This document shows positions 56,110-64,000 of a stretch of 64,000 nucleotides of DNA, in pieces; within the stretch, counting starts at the first letter, position 1, and every line of letters begins with the position of its first letter. The DNA is from Hermatobates lingyangjiaoensis (lineage: Eukaryota > Arthropoda > Insecta > Hemiptera > Hermatobatidae), in NCBI GenBank assembly GCA_026182355.1, contig JAPFBL010000049.1, forward strand, positions 5,167,001-5,231,000, written 5' to 3'. Both the position numbers and the translations under genes were made by a program. The notes beneath the pieces were generated by a model. The model was not told the DNA's origin. It did no database searches and saw nothing but the letters and a program-made list of their open reading frames with translations.

Positions 56110-56800
56110 AATTCATAACTTTGATGTAGGGTCGCCACACACTCCCTGACCAGTGAACTCATTTAGGAAAAAATACCTGCTGAGTTGCCTAGTTTTATCT
56201 GATTTCTGAACGATTTCGTTTGGAGGTAATGTAGCTTCTGTTCGAGATGATGTATATTCTCTTGGAGCATGTTCATGAGGTGAATTATCTTCAGGAAGTA
56301 GAAAAGCTGATTTCAATCGATTGAACAGAATCTTTTCATCTCCCTTTGGGGTCTTTACACTGAAATGTTTATCGGACCTTGTGATTACTGGATAAGGTTC
56401 AGTTTATGTCGACTGTAGAGGTTCCGAGTTGGGTTATCGTGTATGAAGACTTGATGGTACTTCTTTAATTCTGGATGAATTAAGACGTTTCTTGTACTAT
56501 GATGTTGCATTGGCATGACAATTTGTTCATTGCATATTTCAATTTGTAGACAAATTTTGGAATATCGATTTTTTGTGACTTGTCCTCTTCGAGAAAATAT
56601 ATTGAAAGTGGATAGCTGAGCCATACATCATTTTGGCTGGTGGAATGTTGAATTTGCTAATTATGTGCCTACGAAGACCTAGTGGAACTAAAAGCAATTT
56701 AGCTACCCAGTCGTCTGTTAGTTGTGCTTGTTTGTACAGCTTTGAGCTGTCTATGCCGACGCTTTACATGCCACTAGCTGGCCAGGTGAACTTCGTACCG
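56110..56800 (-). pseudogene. Gypsy integrase C-terminal end, CsRn1-like
   Basis: On the - strand: LGLRRHIISKFNIPPAKMMY, then VLIHPELKKYHQVFIHDNPTRNL, RSDKHF-type and LKSAFLLPEDNSP. These match the end of CsRn1-clade integrases (GLR...EMVYG; FV...L....HVFVR.D..R.PL; SDK.F; RLKPA.L). Frameshifts occur near 56400-56410 and 56620. Upstream pol is absent. Confidence 0.65.
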
Positions 56801-57017
56801 TATAATAGGGAATGGATGTCGTGTCAACTTTAGCTAAGCTTAATTTATTGTTTAATTATTAAAATAACATATTAGTTGATCCAACTGACATTCAATAATC
56901 ACACTTGGATGAATGCTGTCTTCACAATTAACATCGTAACGGACTACACTGAAATTCAAATCAGCGTGAGTGGTTCGTCTGGATCGAGCAGTGCTCACTC
57001 GAATTGTTTGCAGTCTG

Positions 57018-57190
57018 GATTCTCGTTGCTCACGTTTGTTTCAGATGAACGGGATGAACATGAAGTCCTCAGTCGGTTTTCAATCTTGATTCTCGTTGCT
57101 CGTTCATTTTAGGATGAATGGGCTGAAACATTATGTTCTCAATTGGTTCCAATCTCGCTTCTCGTCGTTCGTTTATTTCTGACTGTTGTT
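57018..57190. repeat. minisatellite, about 2.5 copies of a 70-bp unit
   Basis: Units begin GATTCTCGTTGCTC (57018), GATTCTCGTTGCTCG (57089) and GCTTCTCGTCGTTCG (57158) and continue with similar ATGAACGGGATGAA / ATGAATGGGCTGAA blocks. It may be part of the LTR of the element whose integrase lies at 56110-56800. Confidence 0.55.
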
Positions 57191-57469
57191 GCCTTTTTCT
57201 TTTATGTTTGAGAAGTAGAACGACCGATCACAATGTTTTTTATGAGGCGTAACTGCACAAACTTACTCATTGAGATATGGGATGGCTAAAATCTTAAAGG
57301 AAAATTGTACCAATATGAATTGCAGAAAACCATTGTGTAAAAACGGCAATGTACTTGTACATTTTTAAAGTTATAATAAACGAGAATGGATTAAGAAAAA
57401 AGACATTAATTTGAGAAATAAATTATTTTGTGTAAATACGAGTGTTATTTATTACATTGCACTTTTTTT

Positions 57470-57708
57470 TTACATTTTTTCTTCTTTTTTCTGACACTTT
57501 TTCTCTACTTCTTGAATCCAAGTGCGAGTATACGTTTTCCCTTCATTGCTCATGCCAGCAATAGTGATGCGATGCGAACATTCAAGTTTACATCCATTGA
57601 ATTTACCCATATAAATGCCTTCTTTTAATTTATGTTTTTCCGCTGGATGTCTATCACCTAAATTATCACTCTGGCTATTGACAATTTCGTGATTCTCTTG
57701 TATTCTTA
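57470..57708 (-). CDS. unrecognised short open frame
   Basis: About 75 codons open on the - strand, ending TAA at 57470-57472. The reading includes GDRHPAEKHKLKEGIYMGKF, GCKLECSHRITIAG and a lysine-rich end. The first Met is within YMGK. I see no known domain. It could be a fragment of a mobile element or an exon with its start elsewhere. Confidence 0.2.
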
Positions 57709-58247
57709 TCTATTTTATTGATTATTTTATTTCTGCGTTAATGACGCTGCTCCAATTTAGTTCTGGATCCAGAGTTATTGAAATTATCCTTCCAATTTTC
57801 ATGTGCATTTCCCTCTTGTATGATCCATCTATTGAAGAAACTATCATTTATCCCGTTTACTTTTGGCGTTCTTCGCTGTTTTCATGGTTTTTCCATGCAA
57901 TTATCAATGATAATTCTGCCCACAATTATTTCTTAATTTTATTTTCAGGTGGTATTTTAAAAGACCATATGAGGCAATGTCATGATTGAATAAAAGCTCT
58001 GCAGTATTCAATTTATTTTCCAAATATCTAAGCTTTAATTAGGGAGTATCAAGTGAATGTAAATGCATTAGTAACAACACAGTTTAAGTATTTTTTTACG
58101 ATTCTACGCATACACTTCTTTGAAATAGTTTACATGAATCAACTTTTGATCGAAGCTACTCTGGTTGAAACCTGCTTTCTTACCACTAAACGTTTTATTC
58201 ATCCAGTCGTAAACACTCCAAACCATTGGTGAAAAATATATCAAATG

Positions 58248-58389
58248 TAGTGATGTGCAGTCAGGGGAAGCTGTGCCTCCCCTGTTATCATGAGAGTAAA
58301 AAGAAAGAAGGGACACGCCTGTGTCTACAGGATTGAAATATGACTACTATGAAGTCAGTTCCTTCCACGAACCTCACTGCACGTCACTG
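58248..58389. mobile_element. hAT-type MITE
   Basis: The ends TAGTGATGTGCAGTCAGG and CCTCACTGCACGTCACTG-type are inverted with few mismatches and follow the hAT pattern CAGTG. Flanking octamers ATCAAATG (58240-58247) and CTCAAATG (58390-58397) match at 7 of 8, the hAT duplication length. Confidence 0.65.
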
Positions 58390-58517
58390 CTCAAATGGTG
58401 TTTGTTTCGGTACATCTATGTAGTATTTCCATGAATAATGAAATTTATTTCCAACGGCAAGGTGTACAAGAACAATTATGTTAGTGATGATATATGCTTC
58501 CCTTCCCCTTTCCCTAC

Positions 58518-58745
58518 CTTAACTCACTTGACTTTCTGCCTTGTGATTTCTTCGTGTTTCCTAAACTCATAAGACTCCTGAAATGGTTTGACATGATTTC
58601 TGAAATTAAGACAAATGTGACGAAGGAGCTAAAGAATACTCCGTAAGAAGCGTTCCAAGACTGTTTCAGCCAGTGGAAACACCATCGCCGTTGGAGAGTA
58701 CTTTGAAGGGGACTCAGAGGTTTATAAAAGAAGTAGATTTTGTAT
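58518..58745 (+). pseudogene. mariner transposase C-terminus
   Basis: DFLPCDFFVFPKLIRLLKWF holds the third catalytic Asp region ('P.DF.LFPKLK') of mariner transposases. KTNVTKELKNTP, a TAA, EAFQDCFSQWKH and, one frame over, GEYFEGD complete the usual ending ('AF..CF.QW..RW..C....GEYFEGD'). Confidence 0.7.
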
Positions 58746-61130
58746 TATGACGTCAGTCTGAGTGTTATTTAAACAGCGACCTCATACTGTTAACTATGAT
58801 AACCAAATTTATTTCGTACTAGTAGCATACTAGTAAATTCGTATAACTAGGTATATTCCCTCCTTCGCCTGGGTGAAAAATATGAATAAATTAAATTGAG
58901 TTTTTTGTTTATACCTGGTGTACTGTTTTGTCATTTCTGTATTGCAGAGTGTCGTAGCTAGATTTCAAGGGTATTGGAATTCGTTAAAATTTAAGTACCT
59001 AGTAAAAAAGAATGTTATTAATATTAATGGATAAAGGATATCGTCGAATTTGATGTTATACGCATAAATTTGGAAAAGAATCATTTTTAACTATTACTAT
59101 TAATCGACTAATGTGGTTTATCACATTTGATATTTAGCACCCTTTACTAAAATTGTTCCCAAATAACAAATTAGCAAACTTCCCTCTCCTAGGACAGCAA
59201 TAAATGTTAATGTGTATGAATGTGAGAGTGGGAAACAATTACGTTAATTGGCGTAGGGTTCTTAATTTTCACGTGTAATAAAGTGCAAACGAGTGAAACT
59301 TGATCGGTAAGTAAGCGAATTTACATTTTTATAGTTTTTGAAATTTTGAAGATGACTATCAGAGATATTTCGAATAAAAATTCCAGAATGAAATTTTTTT
59401 CGAATAACATTGTCTAATAAAAATTAGAATTGGCCATGTTATTTCAAATTTTCTCGAAAGTCATTTGTTCGTAAAGTAAATCTAAATTTTATTTCTTAAG
59501 TTTAAATTTGTTATATCCATATCACATATAACATTTAAAGATTTAGACGTGGATACGTTCTAAAAGTCTTTCAGATGTAACTGTACAGACGTAATTAACG
59601 ACCCGTTAGTGATCTAAAAAAAGTGCCAAAAACGCGAATTTTTGTACATCAACACCTTGTTTAATTATATATGTATTACATTTTCTAAGTTTTTTTACAG
59701 CAGAACTTTACCAAGAAAAGGAGACCCCTCCCATGGTGCCACTTAACCATTTCCTTAGCGCGAAAAGATACACAAACAGAAATTTGATTTTTATATTAGT
59801 AGGTGATGTGAACTTAGAATAAACAAAAATGCTTCAGTATTCATGGAGAGGGAGGATAAATGGTATATATGTATGATATGTAATAGTGTTAGAACGATTA
59901 ATTGGAATCGTTCTTCGTAAGAATAGTGTATTTTTGGGGGAATCGGAATCGTATCGTTCAATAAATACCCTGTATTTCCTATTCTTTTATTACGATATTT
60001 TTAAATTTCTAAGTTATTTAAACTGAAATAATAATACTTCTATTTGTTTGAGGCGTGAGCACACGTTGGAACAGTCAATACTATATTTTCACCAGCTCAA
60101 AATATTTTTGTATTCAGAATATACTATTGAATACAAGACATCTAGTATAAAAAGTTCAGACTGAAATTCGACATTCAAAATGTTAACTTTTTCCAGTGCA
60201 TACTTTAAAAACAGAACAAGCGTTTTGTATTATTTGGTAAGGAGTACTTGCTCCATCCATCTTATCAGTCTTTGCCTCAGTTTGAAAATAGAGTAGTGAT
60301 GCATCCTATTGTTTCAAAATTACACTGGTTACATTTTCAACTACTGTTTCGAGGTAGCCAACGAGTTTTGTACAAGTTTTGGTATTTTGCGATTTTTGGT
60401 TTTTGCAACATCTTATACCAGGGTTAGCATTAGCATTCCTTATTTTAGTATCACAGGAAACATATGCGGTAACTGCATTCCTTTTCACTCGAGTCTTCCT
60501 TAAGTCAATCTTTAAGATTTACATCGCCCTGCCATTCTGCCTTAAAAGATTGTTTGTATCACTTTTCATTCTTGTAGGAGGGTTACCCATGTTTATTTGG
60601 TAATAGTACTTACATTATTTTATCTGCAATATAAGATGACTTGCTTAATATAGACAAAAAAAAATTCAGCTTGAAACAGTCGGTAAGAGTAAGAGGTAAA
60701 ACTTAGCACTACTTACTCGGTTACCTGCGAGCGCAGTGGTACGTCGTACAGTCGTACGAATAAAGCGCGCCAGTTTTTAACACGTTTGATACTCGTTTGA
60801 AACCAGGTGTTGCGTCATACGTTATACTGTAATAATTTTATCTTTATATCATACAATTTATGTACATAGTTGTTAACAGTATCTTGTTTATTTGAAATAA
60901 ACCCAGATATTTGAAGATTTTCGAATAATAAGCCTAGAAACCTTGATGGGGTACTAAAAACCCATCAATGGAAACCCTGCTTACAATTAGTAACTCAGAT
61001 CTCAAGGTCACTCACTCCACAGGATTAACGACTGGTTTATCTTAACCTTGAAGAAAAAACAACCCCCACTGTCTTACTTTGTATACATAATGATTGATCA
61101 TTAGAAACATGTCGACTTTAGGATAATAAT
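58746..61130. other. unassigned AT-rich DNA
   Basis: No gene recognised. A 9-bp hairpin (AGAACGATT / AATCGTTCT) lies near 59891-59914. A possible acceptor at 59700 opens a frame in the right phase for the exon at 53188, but no donor follows, so no exon is called. Confidence 0.45.
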
Positions 61131-61149
61131 CAATCATTATCAATAATAA

Positions 61150-61690
61150 GGCAAGAAGAAAAGACTATTGTGTATACAGGATACCATATACTGGCTGCGA
61201 ATTGTCTTACATTGGACAGACGAGCAAAGGTCTTCTTACAAGAATAAAGCAACACAAGTATTCGATCAGAAGAGAAGACGAAAAGAGTGCCTTTTTCATG
61301 CACATAAGAAACAATAATCATTTGATGAATTGGAATGAAGCAAATGAATTAGTATTTGTGTCTTCGGAATGAAGAAGAAATATTGTGGAAAGTCACTCAT
61401 AAAGAACTTTTATGAGAAATTAATGAACAATAGCCTAGGACTTTAAATTAGATGAAGTATTGATTAGTGGAATAATTAAACAGATGAAGACTTCTTCAAT
61501 TATAGGATCATTAAACACATTCAGGGTTACCAACAATTCTAGAGACTCCAAGCAAGCAGGTTAACGAGTATTTTTAATTTTTAGTTCACTTTCTCTCTGA
61601 CGAACTGTTGACGAAAGGCCTTAGAGCATTGTTTTCACTGTGTTAAATTAATACATCCATTACATCAAGTGTTATTTTGATTATTATTCA
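61150..61690 (+). mobile_element. Penelope element, different family: GIY-YIG remnant and terminal ribozyme
   Basis: In one frame RIPYTGCELSYIGQTSKGLL, TRIKQHKYSIRRED and FFMHIRNNNHLMNW give the YIG, arginine helix and H..NN.H motifs of the PLE endonuclease. The frame stops at TGA near 61370. The trailer continues to the hammerhead-like motif (61593-61626) and a TA-rich end near 61690. Confidence 0.65.
61593..61626 (+). ncRNA. hammerhead-like motif, stem III GGCC
   Basis: Helix I CTCT (61593-61596) pairs with AGAG (61623-61626). The core CTGACGA is intact. GAAA (61613-61616) is followed by GGCC-T-T. Stem II (ACTGTTGAC) pairs poorly, so activity of this copy is doubtful. Confidence 0.5.
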
Positions 61691-61814
61691 TATATATATA
61701 AACACATTTTTCTTTTTCTCGGAATTTTGGTCTGGGGTCTTTTTTCTCCGAGAAGAAGAAAAAAGTGTTTATTAGTAATTGTGGTCAAGAAAACAATACC
61801 TTATTATATATATA

Positions 61815-61905
61815 AACTATATTGACACAAAGAACACTCAGAAATGAAACAGAAACTCACTACTATATTCCGATGTCCTCGTCATGAGGAAGATAGAAAC
61901 GAGTC
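61815..61905 (-). repeat. Penelope family D terminal repeat
   Basis: It shares ACACAAAGAACACTCAGAAA and GAAACAGAAACTCACTACTA with 32490-32530. The - strand core reads CTCATGA (one change) with stem CGA/TCG and GGAATATAG in place of GAAATATAG. Confidence 0.5.
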
Positions 61906-61950
61906 GCTCCGCAGGCAGACAACGATATTAGTCGATAGGAAATAGAATGG

Positions 61951-61966
61951 GGGGGGGGGGGGGGTT
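61951..61966. repeat. poly-G run
   Basis: A 16-base G run, very unusual in this AT-rich window. It is followed by GA-rich sequence. The mirror-type poly-C run at about 28951-28962 also lies in a PLE trailer. Confidence 0.8.
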
Positions 61967-62204
61967 AAATATGGAAGAAGTAGAAGCAGAAGTAGAGAGA
62001 ATTGGAAAAGATTCCCTAATCACAGTACCAAGTTTATGAGTGCCAGGGAAGTACGTATTCAAGAAGATGGAAGAATGACTTTTATTTGTCTTAGGTGTAG
62101 GTTGCTGGAAGACGTCAGCAGGTAATATACGGCTTTCAATGAAGGGGCAGGGATAGCCTCGTTCAGAAAATTTGTCCTTTTAAAAGATTGAGGTGATGTC
62201 TGCG

Positions 62205-62290
62205 GTCTATATATATATATATATATACATATTGGTATAAATAGGCAGCAGATCCTCTTTCAAACCGCAGTCTCGGCTAAAAATTATGGA
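62205..62290 (-). pseudogene. Penelope 5'-end fragment at a (TA)n tract
   Basis: On the - strand, in broken frames, ETAV and EDLLPIYTNMYIYI match the 29176 fragment, and the last codons merge into the (TA)n tract at 62207-62227. Confidence 0.5.
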
Positions 62291-62299
62291 TGGAATTGA

Positions 62300-63660
62300 G
62301 TCAATTGTCAGCATATCTGATGCCTGAAGGTAAATTAAAAAATCTTGAGTCAATTTTGCTATAAACAACGGATTATCAAGCTAATTGGCGATCAGTACAT
62401 AACTGAATTATTGTAATTTTGTTATCGTGTAAGCATATTATAAAACACTGTGATCAAAGTATTATCAAACTCATAAAGAATAAATTTAGTTATTTGGTTA
62501 CCTTCATTTTGTTAATTATAACAAAAATGCATTCATTGTTCTAGCAGAATTTGAGTTAATAGTGTCCATTTAACTCAGATTTTATCATTCAATATTAAAC
62601 AATTAATAAAAATATTATGTTGCAATATTAATGTTAAGACGTACCTAAAACATGATTAAAAGTATCTGGAATTATCAGAAGAGTCGGTTAAAATCATTAC
62701 CTGTTTTGGCATAAATTACAATTAATATCTTGATATAATTCAGGGTTACCCAAGTACAATAAAGTCTTTACCATATCAAGATCAATAGGTTTGTTAACCT
62801 ATTTGTTTGTTAATCTGTATGTATGATATGTAAATATCATTAATATTTTTCAATTGTGTGACGAAGTGATTTTACAAAATTTTCGATAGACACCCGGTCA
62901 GACGCAATCAAGAATGAATCCAGAAAGTATCACAGCGTATAAATCCACCAAAATCCCAAAATATACTTTCTTCATGATTACTTAAAAAATGATTTTCGTT
63001 AATGTAATCAACAAAAGAGAATGAGCATGTTCATGTTAAGTGAAAAGTTATCTTTTAAATTGGTTCGTTAAATGTATGCGCTATGTGTATAAACTATGAA
63101 TATATATGCTATATTACGTACATTAGAGAGCTATGGCAGAATCTATCATGCATATTTATGATTATTTATCAAAATTATTACGATAAATCAAAGAATGATT
63201 TAATGCCCGCGTATGGAAGGCTCATGCAAAGTGTAGTAGGCTAAATTTTATATGTCATGTTAGTTTTATTAGTTTAAAATATATCTATTCTTTACACATC
63301 AGATTGTTTCATAGGCGGGAGTTCAAGATTTTTGTAAAAATTGTTTAATAAATCTGTTTGGAGCCAGATAATTAACAGATATATTAACATAGACAATATG
63401 ACAGTAATGACAAACAGGTTAGATAAGTAAAACAAATAGTTAGTACTTATTATAAGCTGAGTTTTACGGTTTTAAGGCCACATTACTTCTTCCATTGTTT
63501 CCAACTTTCCAAACTTTTTACCATAACACTAATTTTTGATAAATTTTTATCAGAAATTTTTAGCGTCTACATTCAATAGTAACGAAGAAACACATGGCTA
63601 AATTCGTAAATTACTTTGAAGGAATTTCTCAAAAAAAAAGAAAAAAAGCTATGCCTTTCA
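62300..63660. other. unassigned AT-rich DNA
   Basis: No gene, RNA or repeat family recognised. Confidence 0.5.
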
Positions 63661-63924
63661 TAAGAATTTTTACCTCGTACGACGAGTAAAGACTACAAAA
63701 AAAATTGTAGTACGAACGACCGTCTTCCTCACGCCATGATGGTCTCTGTTTTAAGTTTAGTAGATTAATAAAACGTGGTTATTTCTTGCATGCGTTTTTA
63801 TTGTTCATGTTACATATATAGTATTATTTATATTTTCTAATTGCACCATTTCTGTTTAAAAAATAAACTAAAAACAGGCATTTAGGGGAGTGAACGGATT
63901 ATTTATTTTCATATTAATTTGATT

Positions 63925-64000
63925 AAATGAATGCGAAAAATTGCTTCGTAATACGAGTAACTCGCAATACGGACTCGGTATGGGAACGAATTAAACTCGC
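63925..64000. mobile_element. possible pogo/Tigger-type terminal sequence, cut by window end
   Basis: CGTAATACGAGTAACTCGCA, then ACGGACTCGGTATGGGAACG and AATTAAACTCG resemble the CG-dotted subterminal repeats of insect pogo/Tigger elements (TCGTATTACGAG, GAACGAATTAAACTCG). The outer end lies beyond the window. A related CCTCGTACGACGAG lies at about 63674. Confidence 0.35.

Noticed and set aside
59701..59790. Third exon of the possible second gene (SRTLPRKRRPLPW)
   Set aside because: A good acceptor and compatible phase, but no donor follows before a stop and the residues suggest no domain.
9122..62227. CRISPR-like array from the repeated hammerhead motifs
   Set aside because: The repeats are dispersed, in both orientations, with eukaryotic introns around them; they are transposon ends.

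Overview
The window is AT-rich, intron-rich animal DNA, almost certainly from an arthropod and probably an insect. The evidence is a spliced receptor gene of the insect Sas type (stranded at second, 'putative epidermal cell surface receptor') and a dense load of arthropod-style transposable elements. The species cannot be named from the sequence.

Host genes. The 3' part of a sas-like gene runs on the + strand from 949 to about 45280. I can place 14 coding exons (949-1075 to 44175-44237). All have GT/AG borders and all phases agree, giving 759 in-frame residues. The 5' exons lie upstream of the window. The domain order is VWC, FN3, VWC, VWC, linker, three more FN3 domains, one membrane helix, and a short cytoplasmic tail with an NPSY motif. 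The fourth visible intron (4294-32112, 27.8 kb) is almost entirely mobile DNA. Two small exons at 52413-52433 and 53188-53219 may start a second gene (MDESDDE/VFEDAVENQE).

Mobile DNA. (1) Penelope-like elements (PLEs) of several families, with GIY-YIG endonuclease remnants at 5035-5390, 9960-10200, 10205-10545, 10977-11324 and 61150-61450. They come with 5'-end fragments, (TA)n tracts and long inverted repeats. (2) A nearly complete Ty3/Gypsy element at 20992-26120 with two identical 177-bp LTRs, a tRNA-Phe-type primer site and a TATA target duplication. Its gag and pol share one frame separated by a UGA, and pol is broken further on. (3) A decayed BEL/Pao element on the - strand (about 14585-18753). 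(4) Helitrons, two with precise 5'-TC...CTAG-3' ends between A and T (38326-39355, 54511-56049), plus decayed relatives. (5) A LINE that has lost its reverse transcriptase (49345-51190). (6) Fragments of mariner/Tc transposases, a hAT-type MITE, a CsRn1-like Gypsy integrase tail and a roughly 2-kb family with terminal inverted repeats seen at least four times.

Most interesting signal. The PLE ends carry hammerhead-ribozyme-like cores. At least four unrelated-looking families (for example 28386-28428, 29071-29108, 61593-61626, and 28184-28217 on the - strand) share one layout: helix I / CUGANGA-type core / stem II / GAAA / a short self-complementary stem III such as A-GAUC-U, A-GC-U, A-GGCC-U or A-UA-U / cleavage base / helix I. 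One copy (10696-10738) shows a paired change that preserves helix I. The self-complementary stem III suggests ribozymes that work as dimers. Hammerheads in PLEs are known as a class. The density, the family-to-family variation and the head-to-head pairs seen here deserve testing.
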